A DNA stretch of 44,359 bases, taken from CAZWMK01 sp964635065 (lineage in GTDB: Bacteria > Pseudomonadota > Alphaproteobacteria > Sphingomonadales > Sphingomonadaceae). The notes beneath the pieces are model-generated. The model was not told the origin of the DNA and ran no database searches. It worked only from the letters and a program-made list of their open reading frames with translations. Position numbers and translations under genes: made by a program. The DNA is taken from positions 1-44,359 of the forward strand of contig CAZWMK010000007.1 in the NCBI GenBank assembly GCA_964635065.1. Reading direction: 5' to 3'. Of this stretch, positions 26,081-34,789 are shown piece after piece (position 1 is the stretch's first letter; every line of letters starts with the position of its first letter).

Positions 26081-27487
26081 TCAGGCCGGGAGCAACCGCC
26101 CCCGGCCCAATATGTCGGCGGGATCGAACGCCGCCTTCACGCCGCGCATGAGCGCCACGTCGACCGCATCGCGGCTGTGGTGCAGGACCCGCCGCTTCTT
26201 GATACCGATGCCATGTTCGGCCGAGACCGAGCCGTGCATGTCGCCGACGCAGCCATAGATAACGTCTTCGACGGCATCGTGCGCGGCGTGCGAGGCATCG
26301 GGCGCCTCGACGATGACATGGATATTGCCGTCGCCCATGTGCCCGAGCGCAACGAAGCGGCTGGCCGGCCAGCGCGCGGCAATCGCGGCTTCGCAGCGGT
26401 CGGCCAGTTCGCCGATCTCGCCGGTCGCCACCGAAATGTCGAACACGACCGGATGCGGGATCATCGTTGCCATTTCCGGACATTCGCGGATCGCCCAGAA
26501 GGCGCGCGCATCGTTGTCGGACTGGGCGATGGCCACATCGCTCAGCCAGCCGCGTTCCAGCCCATCGGCCAGAAACGCCTCGAACGCCGCATCGATCTGG
26601 CCGCGGTCAGTGCCGCTGCTTTCAATCAGCACATGAAAAGCATGCGCCCCCGCCACGGGCCGGCGCAGACCGGGGACATGCGCGAGGATGCCTTCGGCAA
26701 AGCTCGACCACATCACTTCGAAGGCCGAAAGATTCTCGGCCAGCCGTCCGCGCGCCGCGACCATGAACTGCTTGACCGCCTCGAAATCCGGCAGCGCGCA
26801 CCAGGCGGTCGCCGTTGCCGTCGGCATGGCGCGCAAGCGCAGCACCGCGCGGGTGATGACGGCGAGCGTGCCCTCGCTTGCGGCCAGAAGATTGCGGAAA
26901 TCATAGCCGGTGTTGTTCTTGACCATGGCGTGCAGGTCGCTGACGATCCGGCCATCGGCCAGCACCGCCTCCACACCAAGCAGCTGGTCGCGCATCATGC
27001 CATATTTGATCACGCGCACGCCGCCCGCGTTTGTCGCGATATTGCCGCCAATCGTGCAACTGCCGCGCGCGCCAAGATCAAGCGCGAGATAAAGACCCGC
27101 CGCCTCGGCCGCGTCCTGCGCCGCCTGCAACGTCGTACCGGCCCAGACCGTCATCGTGCCCGACACCGGATCAAGCGATTCGACCCCCGTCATGCGTTCC
27201 AGGCTCAAGGCCACCTCGCCGGGCTGGACGCAGGCGCCACCCGAAAGGCCGGTCAGCCCGCCCTGCACCACCACCGGCTGGCCTGCAGCATGGCAGATGG
27301 CCATGGCCAGTGCGACCTCGGCCGTCGTGCGCGGACGGATCAGCGCCAGCGGGACAGCGGCGGGCACGCCACTCCAGTCGGCAAAGCGGCGATCGGCGCA
27401 AGCATGACCCGGCAGGACGACAGACGCCCCCAGTGCCGCCTGCAATTGCGCGACGATCTCGTCTGTGCCGTTCCCGCCTTCCGTCAT
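26081..27487 (-). CDS. FAD-linked 2-hydroxyacid dehydrogenase (GlcD/D-lactate dehydrogenase-like)
   Basis: A 468-aa FAD-binding oxidoreductase of the VAO/PCMH family. FAD-binding segments: VVQGGLTGLSGGA, GSCTIGGNIATNAGGVRVIKYG and NLLAASEGTLAVIT. The C-terminal substrate domain has the family signature ALGHMGDGNIHV and EHGIGIKKRR. Relatives oxidise D-lactate, D-2-hydroxyglutarate or glycolate to 2-oxoacids. It complements the FMN enzyme for the opposite stereoisomer. ATG 27487 follows a strong GGGGAGG site; the frame extends to 27568 without support. The gene is alone on the minus strand between two rightward operons. Confidence 0.92.
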   Translation of the reverse strand: MTEGGNGTDEIVAQLQAALGASVVLPGHACADRRFADWSGVPAAVPLALIRPRTTAEVALAMAICHAAGQPVVVQGGLTGLSGGACVQPGEVALSLERMTGVESLDPVSGTMTVWAGTTLQAAQDAAEAAGLYLALDLGARGSCTIGGNIATNAGGVRVIKYGMMRDQLLGVEAVLADGRIVSDLHAMVKNNTGYDFRNLLAASEGTLAVITRAVLRLRAMPTATATAWCALPDFEAVKQFMVAARGRLAENLSAFEVMWSSFAEGILAHVPGLRRPVAGAHAFHVLIESSGTDRGQIDAAFEAFLADGLERGWLSDVAIAQSDNDARAFWAIRECPEMATMIPHPVVFDISVATGEIGELADRCEAAIAARWPASRFVALGHMGDGNIHVIVEAPDASHAAHDAVEDVIYGCVGDMHGSVSAEHGIGIKKRRVLHHSRDAVDVALMRGVKAAFDPADILGRGRLLPA

Positions 27488-27545
27488 GATCGCACCTCCC
27501 CTTTGCGACTGGTTATCATGGCCATTGCCGGGGCGACAACAAGAT

Positions 27546-27554
27546 ATTATAGCA
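27546..27554 (-). promoter_or_regulatory. Extended -10 promoter of the FAD dehydrogenase, overlapping a divergent promoter
   Basis: On the minus strand TGCTATAAT gives an extended -10 (TGn plus a perfect TATAAT at 27551-27546), predicting a leader of about 50 nt. On the plus strand TTGCCG (27525-27530), 17 nt and TATAGC (27548-27553) could drive the MFS gene. The two -10 elements overlap, so the promoters should compete. Confidence 0.5.
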
Positions 27555-27611
27555 AGGTATATTTTCATGCCGACCCGTCAGCAAAGAACGGCGGCAGCCT
27601 TGGGGGCCAGT

Positions 27612-28934
27612 ATGAGCAGCAGCGCGCCGACAATCGACGAACCCGCCTATCCTGGCCGCGAACGGGCGTTGTTCATGCTTGGCACACTGGTACTGGCCTA
27701 TATCATTTCATTCATTGACCGGCAGATCCTCGCGCTCCTCGTCGCACCGATCAAGGCCGACCTCGGGATCAGCGATTTCCAGATCAGCCTGTTGCAGGGA
27801 CTCGCCTTTGCAGTGTTCTTCTGCATCCTGGGTATCCCGTTCGGGCGTCTGGCCGATCGCTACAGCCGCAAACACATCATCGCGGGTGGCATCTTTCTCT
27901 GGAGCCTGATGACCATTGCCTGCGGGCTGGCCGATGATTTCCTGTCCCTTTTCCTCGCACGCATGGGTGTCGGTGTCGGCGAGGCCGCGCTTGCGCCTGC
28001 TGCCTATTCGCTGATTGCCGACAGTTTTCGCCGCGAACGGCTGGTGCGCGCGACATCAACCTTCGCGCTGGGCGGCATGCTGGGGGCCGGGCTGGCATTC
28101 ATCGTGGGCGGCGCGGTCATCGAATATGTCACCCACACTGACAATCTGCCCTTTGGGCTGACGGCCTATCGCCCATGGCAGCTGACCTTCATGATTGTCG
28201 GCCTGCCGGGCTTTCTCGTCGCCGCCCTTGTCCTCCTGATCAAGGAACCCGCGCGCCGGGGCGTCAAGGGGCCGCCGCCCGCCACACGGGCCGCCTTTGC
28301 CTATCTGTGGGCCAACCGCGCGGGCTATGCGCCGCTTTATCTTGCGGCAACTTCGATGGCGGTGCTGAGCTATGGCGGCATCACATGGATGCCGACACAC
28401 ATGATGCGCAGCTATGGCCTGTCACCGGGCGAAGCCGGCACGGTTCTGGGCATCATCCACATGGCGGGCCCGGCCCTGGGCGTGACGCTGGGGACGATGC
28501 TGTCGGAATATTTCGCCAGAAAAGGCCGCACAGACGGTCCGCTCCGGACTGTGATGATCACATCGGCCCTGGCTGCCCCATGCTATGTTGCGCCCCTGAT
28601 GCCGACGTTTGAACTGACCGCAGCGCTCTGGTTCATCGCGGTCGTGCTGCAGAATGGCTATTACGGCAACACGCTCGCAGCCCTTCAGATGATCACGCCC
28701 AACCAGTTGCGGGCGACCAATGCCGCGCTTCTGACGCTGGTGGTCAGCCTGTGCGGTCTCGGCTTTGGCGCTGCCGCGATCGGTGGCCTGTCCGATACTC
28801 TGTTCGCAGGCGATGCCCGCGGCATTGGCAAGGCGATGGCGCTCGTCGGGGTGCTGGGCGGCGCATTTGCATGCATCTTTGCCGCGCGTGGCCTTGCCCC
28901 CTATCGCATGGCGATCGATCGTCATGACGTCTGA
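27612..28934 (+). CDS. MFS transporter (spinster-like)
   Basis: A 440-aa major facilitator with about 12 membrane helices. The first helix (ALFMLGTLVLAYIISFIDRQILALLV) is followed by the loop motif GIPFGRLADRYSRKHII, the MFS signature between helices 2 and 3. ARMGVGVGEAALAPAAYSLIADSF is typical of the spinster-like subgroup often found beside aromatic-compound genes. It probably imports the pathway substrate across the inner membrane. I chose ATG 27612 (GGGGG upstream, promoter position); ATG 27567 would add 15 residues. The stop overlaps the next gene by 11 nt. Confidence 0.9.
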   Translation: MSSSAPTIDEPAYPGRERALFMLGTLVLAYIISFIDRQILALLVAPIKADLGISDFQISLLQGLAFAVFFCILGIPFGRLADRYSRKHIIAGGIFLWSLMTIACGLADDFLSLFLARMGVGVGEAALAPAAYSLIADSFRRERLVRATSTFALGGMLGAGLAFIVGGAVIEYVTHTDNLPFGLTAYRPWQLTFMIVGLPGFLVAALVLLIKEPARRGVKGPPPATRAAFAYLWANRAGYAPLYLAATSMAVLSYGGITWMPTHMMRSYGLSPGEAGTVLGIIHMAGPALGVTLGTMLSEYFARKGRTDGPLRTVMITSALAAPCYVAPLMPTFELTAALWFIAVVLQNGYYGNTLAALQMITPNQLRATNAALLTLVVSLCGLGFGAAAIGGLSDTLFAGDARGIGKAMALVGVLGGAFACIFAARGLAPYRMAIDRHDV

Positions 28935-29691
28935 TCGCGCGCTGATAGACGCCGCCGCAGACGCGCTTTGTTCGGCGCGCGCAGCGCGTTGCGCGACCGG
29001 CGCCCTGCCAGACATGGCCAATGCCGATACCGCCTATGCCGTGCAGGCGGCGGTGGCGGACCGCCTTGGCGGCATCGCTGGCTGGAAGGCGGCGATCTTC
29101 CCCGACGGACAGATATTTTGCGCCCCGCTACCGGGTGCGACCGTGCTGACAACGCCGGCTTCGCGTCCGGAAACCTGCCTGCCACGCGCGGGCGTGGAGG
29201 CCGAAGTCGCCTTTCGCCTCGCCCGTGCCATTCCTGCCGCGGGCCCGCCGCTCGATCCGCTCCAACAGCGTGCGGCAATCGCCGCAGCCCATGCCGCCAT
29301 CGAAGTCGTCGACAGCCGCCTTGCCGACTGGCGCGCGGCGACGCCACTTGCCATCGTCGCCGACAATCTTCTGGGCAGCGCACTGATCATCGGCGATGCG
29401 CTGGGCGACTGGGAACGCATGGATCTTGCCGCACCCGGCTTCGCGCTTCACGTCGATGGTGTCTGTATCGCCGCACCGGGTCGCAATGCCGCCGACCCGT
29501 TCGCGCTTTTTGGCCATGTCCTCACCCATTGCCGGGCACAGGGCATCGACCTCGCCCCCGGCACATGGATCACGACCGGAACGACGACAGGTCTGGTTTT
29601 TGTCGACAATGACAAGCGCGTCGAGTTGCTGCACGCCGGGCGCTGCCTTGCTGCGGCTGGACCGGCAAAAGCCCCGTACAATAATGGATGA
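28924..29691 (+). CDS. 2-keto-4-pentenoate hydratase / fumarylacetoacetase-fold protein
   Basis: A 255-aa protein resembling MhpD/XylJ-type hydratases, which add water to 2-hydroxypenta-2,4-dienoate in meta-cleavage pathways. Motifs: AYAVQAAVADRLGG near the N-terminus, VEAEVAFRLAR (metal-binding acidic residues), AAIEVVDSRLADWR and TTGTTTGLVFVDNDKRVELL close to the end. It overlaps the MFS gene by 11 nt. No extradiol dioxygenase of the classical type is nearby except possibly the VOC protein, so its exact substrate is open. Confidence 0.85.
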   Translation: MTSDRALIDAAADALCSARAARCATGALPDMANADTAYAVQAAVADRLGGIAGWKAAIFPDGQIFCAPLPGATVLTTPASRPETCLPRAGVEAEVAFRLARAIPAAGPPLDPLQQRAAIAAAHAAIEVVDSRLADWRAATPLAIVADNLLGSALIIGDALGDWERMDLAAPGFALHVDGVCIAAPGRNAADPFALFGHVLTHCRAQGIDLAPGTWITTGTTTGLVFVDNDKRVELLHAGRCLAAAGPAKAPYNNG

Positions 29692-29727
29692 CAAGCGTTA
29701 CATCCTTGACTAGGATAAAAGAATAAC

Positions 29728-30987
29728 ATGTTGCGTTTTCTACCGCGCCCTTTGGCGCAGGATGGGGCTTTGGCAGGAATGGATCTTGCAACCTTGTATG
29801 ATACGGGTGCCAGCAGCGACTTTCTCGCCGAGGTCCGTGCTTTTCTGGCGCATGCGCTGACGCCCGACATGACGGCCCGTGCCGCACGGCAGGCCGGTCT
29901 GTTCGCCGATCAGGAACTGGCGCGCGAATGGCAGGCGATCCTGCATGCGCGGGGCTGGGCCGCGCCGGCGTGGCCGAAGGAATATGGCGGAACTGACTGG
30001 ACACCGGCGCAGAAGCTGATTTTCGAACTTGAGTGCGCAGCCCATGGCGCACCAGCGTTGCCCGCCATGGGTTTGCAGATGTGCGGCCCGGTGCTGATCG
30101 GTCATGGCACACCCGAACAAAAGGCGCGCTTCCTGCCGCGCATGCTATCGGGCGAGGACTATTGGTGTCAGGGCTATTCCGAACCGGGGGCGGGTTCCGA
30201 TCTTGCCAGCCTGAAAACCAGGGCCGTGCGGGACGGCGACGATTATGTCGTCAGCGGACAGAAAATCTGGACGACGCATGCCCACATCGCCAACTGGATT
30301 TTCCTGCTTGTCCGCACTGATCCGGCGGCAACGCCGCAAAAAGGCATCAGTTTCCTGCTGGCGCCAATGGACAGCCCCGGCATCACCGTGCGCCCGATCC
30401 GCAGCATGTCGGGCGAGCATGACGTGAACGAAGTGTTTTTCGACAATGTGCGCATCCCGGTCGCAAACCGGGTGGGCGCGGAAAATGACGGCTGGACCGT
30501 CGCCAAATATCTGCTTGAGTTCGAGCGCGGGGGCGGTGCGGCAGCCGGCCGCGCCCTCAGAGTGTTGCGCGGCCTTTATGCACTGCTGGATGCCAGCGCC
30601 GACCAGCCTGATGCGCCGGGCCGCGATCCGTTTTTCCGGCGCAGGCTGAGCGCGCTTGAAATCGAGATCATGGCGACATGCTGGACCCAGCAGCGCGCGG
30701 TCGCGGGCCTTGCCACCGGTGAATCGGTCGGCATGACAACAGCGGCGGTGATGAAGCTCAAGGCCACCGAACTGGTGCAGACTGCCAGCGAACTGGCGAT
30801 CGAGGCGCTGGGGCGGATGGCCATGGTCGATCAGTCGGCGGCACTTTACGGCGATGCTGCCGCTATCGGCGGAGACCATGCCCTGACGCCGGCCGCGCGC
30901 TACATGAACATGCGCGCTGTCAGCATTTTCGGTGGCAGCAGTGAAATGCAGCGCACCATTTTGGGCAAGGCGATCCTGAAGCGATGA
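29728..30987 (+). CDS. Acyl-CoA dehydrogenase, long subunit
   Basis: A 419-aa flavoprotein that introduces an alpha,beta double bond into an acyl-CoA. Motifs: GWAAPAWPKEYGGTDW, CQGYSEPGAGSDLASL (FAD/substrate binding), SGQKIWTTHAH, and the C-terminal SIFGGSSEMQRTILGKAIL. An in-frame ATG at 29779 (MDLATLYD) may be the real start, since family homology begins there. It is followed with a 4-nt overlap by the acyl-CoA ligase and then a second, shorter dehydrogenase. This arrangement resembles heteromeric dehydrogenases of steroid side-chain catabolism. Confidence 0.93.
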   Translation: MLRFLPRPLAQDGALAGMDLATLYDTGASSDFLAEVRAFLAHALTPDMTARAARQAGLFADQELAREWQAILHARGWAAPAWPKEYGGTDWTPAQKLIFELECAAHGAPALPAMGLQMCGPVLIGHGTPEQKARFLPRMLSGEDYWCQGYSEPGAGSDLASLKTRAVRDGDDYVVSGQKIWTTHAHIANWIFLLVRTDPAATPQKGISFLLAPMDSPGITVRPIRSMSGEHDVNEVFFDNVRIPVANRVGAENDGWTVAKYLLEFERGGGAAAGRALRVLRGLYALLDASADQPDAPGRDPFFRRRLSALEIEIMATCWTQQRAVAGLATGESVGMTTAAVMKLKATELVQTASELAIEALGRMAMVDQSAALYGDAAAIGGDHALTPAARYMNMRAVSIFGGSSEMQRTILGKAILKR

Positions 30988-32525
30988 CCGCGCCGCTCTA
31001 CACCACGCTTGGTGCCATGCTGGCGGCACAAGCCGCGCGCCATGGCAACAAGCCCGCGCTGAAAAGCGCCTCAGGCGACCTGAGCTATGCCACGCTCGAT
31101 CGTGCGGCCAACCGCGTCGCGCATGGCCTTGCCGCCGCCGGGGTCGGGCCGGGCGACCGGGTCGCCTGCATCGGGCGTAACGGTATCGGTTACTGGCAGC
31201 TGCTCTTTGGCGCCGCCCGGCTGGGTGCGACAGCCATTCCGGTCAACTGGCGGCTTGCTCCGGCCGAAATTGACGCCATTCTCGACGATGCCGCCCCGCG
31301 TTTCATTGCGGCCGACATGGATTTCGCCAGCGTCTTGCCCGGCAATGCGGCGCATGTGCTGACCGACACGGACAGCTTTACCCAATGGCGTGACAGTTTT
31401 TCCGATGCCCACCCCGACATGGCCGTCGATCCGGAAACCATTGCTGTCCAGATCTACACGTCTGGAACAACCGGCAAGCCCAAGGGCGTCATGCTGAGCC
31501 ATCGGGCGCTGATGGCCTTTCGCGCCCTTCCGCCTGAGATGCAGCCGGCATGGAACCGCTGGACTGACGACGATGTCAGCCTGATCGTCATGCCGCAATT
31601 CCATATCGGCGGCACCGGCTTTGGCCTGCAAACCCTGTGCGCGGGCGCAACCGGCCTGATCCAGCAGGCCTTCGACGCAAGCGCCGTGCTGGATGCCATT
31701 GCCAATGACGGCCTGTCGAAATTCTTCACTGTTCCGTCAGCATTGCAGCTGGTGCTGCAACATCCCCGTGCCCGGTCGGTCAATTATGACCGCATCCGGA
31801 CCATCGTTTACGGTGCTTCGCCCATTCCGCTCGAACTGCTGCGCGCGGCGATCGGGATGTTCGACTGCGCCTTCGTCCAGCAATATGGCATGACCGAAAT
31901 GTGCGGCACGATCGCCGTGCTCCCGCCTGAAGATCACAGCATAGACGGCAACGCCCGCATGCGCTCGGCAGGCAAGCCCCTGCCAGGCGTCGACGTCGCC
32001 ATCCTCGATCCCGATGGCCGGGCGCTGCCACCCCATGTCAGCGGCGAAATCGCGATCCGCGCACCGACCGTGATGAGCGGCTATTGGAACCAGCCCGACG
32101 CGACCGCCGCCGTCATGACACCGGATGGTTTTTTCCGTACAGGCGATGCCGGCTACCTTGATGAAGATGGCTATATTTTCCTGCAAGACCGACTGAAGGA
32201 CATGATCGTGTCCGGCGGCGAGAACATCTATCCCGCCGAGGTCGAGGCGGCATTGTGGGCGCACCCCGACATTGCCGAGGTCGCCGTGATCGGTGTGCCC
32301 GATCCGCTGTGGGGCGAGGCTGTGAAGGCGATAGTCGTCCTGCACGACTCTGTCACACCCGACGCCGAAGCCATCCGTCAGTGGGCGCGCGCGCGGATAG
32401 GTGGATACAAGGTGCCGAAATCGGTCGACTTCGTCGCCAGCCTGCCACGCAACGCCACCGGCAAGGTGCTGCGCCGCGAACTGCGCGCCCCCTATTGGGC
32501 AGGACATGCGCGGGCAATCAACTGA
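30984..32525 (+). CDS. AMP-forming acyl-CoA synthetase/ligase
   Basis: A 513-aa ANL-superfamily enzyme that activates a carboxylic acid to its CoA thioester through an acyl-adenylate. The phosphate loop IYTSGTTGKPKGVMLSH, the YGMTEMCGTI motif, TGDAGYLDEDGYIFLQDRLKDMIVSGGENIYP and the catalytic Lys in RNATGKVLRREL are all present. The substrate may be aromatic, terpenoid or fatty and cannot be told. ATGA overlap with the upstream acyl-CoA dehydrogenase shows translational coupling. Confidence 0.95.
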   Translation: MTAPLYTTLGAMLAAQAARHGNKPALKSASGDLSYATLDRAANRVAHGLAAAGVGPGDRVACIGRNGIGYWQLLFGAARLGATAIPVNWRLAPAEIDAILDDAAPRFIAADMDFASVLPGNAAHVLTDTDSFTQWRDSFSDAHPDMAVDPETIAVQIYTSGTTGKPKGVMLSHRALMAFRALPPEMQPAWNRWTDDDVSLIVMPQFHIGGTGFGLQTLCAGATGLIQQAFDASAVLDAIANDGLSKFFTVPSALQLVLQHPRARSVNYDRIRTIVYGASPIPLELLRAAIGMFDCAFVQQYGMTEMCGTIAVLPPEDHSIDGNARMRSAGKPLPGVDVAILDPDGRALPPHVSGEIAIRAPTVMSGYWNQPDATAAVMTPDGFFRTGDAGYLDEDGYIFLQDRLKDMIVSGGENIYPAEVEAALWAHPDIAEVAVIGVPDPLWGEAVKAIVVLHDSVTPDAEAIRQWARARIGGYKVPKSVDFVASLPRNATGKVLRRELRAPYWAGHARAIN

Positions 32526-32556
32526 TGAGCGAAGCGAATACAAGGCAGAAGGCATA

Positions 32557-33630
32557 ATGAATATCAGCCTGAACGAAACGCAGATCATGGTCCGCGACAT
32601 TCTGCGCCGCTATCTGGCCGGCATCGATCCGGCGACCATCGATCCCGCAGCCCTTTGGCAGGCATTGGCGGGCGAACTGGCCATCCTTGCGGCACCGCTC
32701 GATGAATGCTTCGGCGGCCTCGGCGGCGGTGCGATAGATGCCATGGTGGTTGCGGGCGAGCTTGGACGCGCCTGTGCACCGGCCCCCTTTGCCAGCGCCG
32801 TGGCGGCGGCCGCCCCGCTGCTTGCCGCAACCGGGCGAGAGGGTCTGATCGAGGCGATCACGAACGGGACGCTGCGGATTGCGCTGGCGGGCGCCGACTG
32901 CGATCCCGCCGATGGCACCGAGACCAGCGCGCGCGCCACCCTGACCGCAGACGGCGACGACTGGCGTCTGGATGGCCGGAAAATCCTTGTCAGCGACAGC
33001 GGCAACTCCACCCATCTGCTACTGCGTGCAGAGATGGCCACGGGCGACCCTGCGCTTTTGCTTCTGCCCTGTGCGGCCTCGGGCATCGTGCGCCACGATT
33101 ACCCGCTGGTCGATGGCCGACTTGCCGCCGATTTCACGTTCGAGAACTGCCCTGTGCGTGCCGACATGCTGATCGCCCATGGCAATGCTGTCGATGCGCT
33201 GCTGCTGGCGGCGCATGATCGCGCCATTGCAGCACAATGTGCGGAAGCGGTCGGCATCATGAGCGCCATGTTCGATCAGACCGTCGCCTATGTGAAACAG
33301 CGCGTGCAGTTTGGCCGTCCGATAGCCGAGTTTCAGGTTGTCCAGCACCGGCTGGCCGACATGCTGATCGAGGTCGAACAAGCCGAATCCATGGCCTGGG
33401 TCGCCGCCTGCAACATCGGTTCGCCGCGCCATGTGTCTGCGGCCAAGGTGCGCGTCGATCAGGCACTGCGCACTGTAGCCCATGGTGCCGTTCAGCTGCA
33501 TGGCGGCATCGGCACGACCGACGAACTGGTACTGTCGCGCTATTTCAAACGTGCACTCGTGATCCAGCGCGCGCTTGGCTCTGCCGATCAGCACATGGCG
33601 CGCTACGAGGCCTTGTCCTCGGCAGCCTGA
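32557..33630 (+). CDS. Acyl-CoA dehydrogenase, short subunit
   Basis: A 357-aa acyl-CoA dehydrogenase family protein with degenerate middle-domain motifs (no clear SEPxxGSD stretch) but a good C-terminal domain: QRVQFGRPIAEFQVVQHRLADM and AVQLHGGIGTTDELVLSRYFKRAL. Together with the long subunit it may form an alpha2-beta2 enzyme in which only some residues are contributed by each chain. ATG 32557 has AGAAGG upstream; the frame extends further up inside the ligase gene. Its last 28 nt overlap the end of the convergent enoyl-CoA hydratase gene. Confidence 0.92.
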   Translation: MNISLNETQIMVRDILRRYLAGIDPATIDPAALWQALAGELAILAAPLDECFGGLGGGAIDAMVVAGELGRACAPAPFASAVAAAAPLLAATGREGLIEAITNGTLRIALAGADCDPADGTETSARATLTADGDDWRLDGRKILVSDSGNSTHLLLRAEMATGDPALLLLPCAASGIVRHDYPLVDGRLAADFTFENCPVRADMLIAHGNAVDALLLAAHDRAIAAQCAEAVGIMSAMFDQTVAYVKQRVQFGRPIAEFQVVQHRLADMLIEVEQAESMAWVAACNIGSPRHVSAAKVRVDQALRTVAHGAVQLHGGIGTTDELVLSRYFKRALVIQRALGSADQHMARYEALSSAA

Positions 33631-34475
33631 GCATCGCCGCGGCCCGTGATGCTGTTGCCTGCGATGTAATCGCCCGTGGTGAGCTGGCCATGGGCATGGG
33701 CGAGATGGTGCATGTGGAACACCGCATCCATCGTCGTGCGCTTGCCCATCTGGTCTTCGGCATGGTTGAACGCCTGCTTGGCGAGCGCCATGCCAAAGGG
33801 TGGCATATCCGCCAGCCGCGCGGCGATGGTGCGCGCTTCGGCTTCAAGGGCGTCCCGCGACACGACGCGATTGACCATACCCAGTTGATAGGCGCGCGCC
33901 GCCGTCATTTTTTCTCCGAGAAACAGAAATTCGCGGGCGATTCGCGGATGCATTTCAAAGGCATGGGCGAAATATTCGATGCCCGGAATCCCCATCCGCA
34001 GCACCGGATCGGAAAAACTGGCGTCGTCACTGGCGACAATGATGTCGGCCACCCACGCCAGCGCAAGACCGCCTGCAATGCACGCGCCCTGCACCGCCGC
34101 CACCACCGGTTTCGGCATGGCGCGCCAGCGGCGGCACAGGCCGAGATAGACTTCCTGTTCGCGAACATAGGCGCGCGCCGCGCCGTCCAGTCCGGCATGG
34201 TCGCCCCACAGAAAACGCCGGTCGTCATGGCCGACATGCGTGTCACGGCCGGGCGTGCCGATGTCGTGTCCGCCTGAAAAATGCTTGCCCGCGCCGGAAA
34301 GCACGATCGCGCGCACAGCAGGATCGTCCGCCGCGCGCCGGAAAGCATCGTCGAGCGCATAGAGCATCTGCGCATTCTGGGCATTGCCATAGCGCGGACG
34401 ATTGAGCGTGATCCACGCTATCGCGTCTTCCTGCCGGTAAAGCACGGGTTCGTTGGTTTCATAGATTGGGGTCAT
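33603..34475 (-). CDS. Enoyl-CoA hydratase/isomerase family protein
   Basis: A 290-aa crotonase-fold protein. Motifs: AIAWITLNRPRYGNAQN, the oxyanion-hole segment GAGKHFSGGHDI, and VQGACIAGGLALAWVADIIVASDDASFSDP. An insertion of about 25 residues after GGHDI (GTPGRDTHVGHDDRRFLWGDH) is unusual for the family. It would hydrate the product of the acyl-CoA dehydrogenases. AGGATCC precedes the start, and a -10-like TATACT (34509-34504, minus) lies 29 nt upstream, so it probably has its own promoter. It is encoded opposite to the dehydrogenase operon with overlapping 3' ends. Confidence 0.93.
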   Translation of the reverse strand: MTPIYETNEPVLYRQEDAIAWITLNRPRYGNAQNAQMLYALDDAFRRAADDPAVRAIVLSGAGKHFSGGHDIGTPGRDTHVGHDDRRFLWGDHAGLDGAARAYVREQEVYLGLCRRWRAMPKPVVAAVQGACIAGGLALAWVADIIVASDDASFSDPVLRMGIPGIEYFAHAFEMHPRIAREFLFLGEKMTAARAYQLGMVNRVVSRDALEAEARTIAARLADMPPFGMALAKQAFNHAEDQMGKRTTMDAVFHMHHLAHAHGQLTTGDYIAGNSITGRGDAQAAEDKAS

Positions 34476-34582
34476 GAGACAGGATCCTGCACTGCGGCAT
34501 CAAAGTATAATATGTTCTACATTGTTGCCCGCCAAATCCCGAAACGGCAAGCCCCGCCAGACGCAGGGCCTGCCATGCGCCG

Positions 34583-34789
34583 TCAGCAATCCTCTGTCTG
34601 CGCGGCCTGCGACAGGGCATCATGCCGGGCTTTCAGCGCCATGATCTGCGCGCGCATCCGTGGCGATGGCGCACTGTCGAGAATTTTCGGCAGATCGACA
34701 TGGATGATCACGGCCTTCGTCAGCGCGTTGTTGGCACGCCTGTAGTGCAGCATGGCCGTGAAATAGGGCTTCAGGCGCTCGATCAGCAT
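34583..34789 (-). CDS. Small unknown protein coupled to a TetR gene
   Basis: A 68-aa basic, mostly helical protein (LIERLKPYFTAMLHYRRANNALTKAV ... RMRAQIMALKARHDALSQA). No family is recognised. Its ATG overlaps the TetR stop in the arrangement ATGCTGA (34789-34783), as in translationally coupled pairs. No strong ribosome-binding site of its own is seen, which fits coupling. It could be a real cofactor of the regulator or a chance open frame. Confidence 0.45.
   Translation of the reverse strand: MLIERLKPYFTAMLHYRRANNALTKAVIIHVDLPKILDSAPSPRMRAQIMALKARHDALSQAAQTEDC

Noticed and set aside
26177..27718. 513-codon plus-strand frame
   Set aside because: Antisense to the FAD dehydrogenase, whose FAD and C-terminal motifs are unmistakable.
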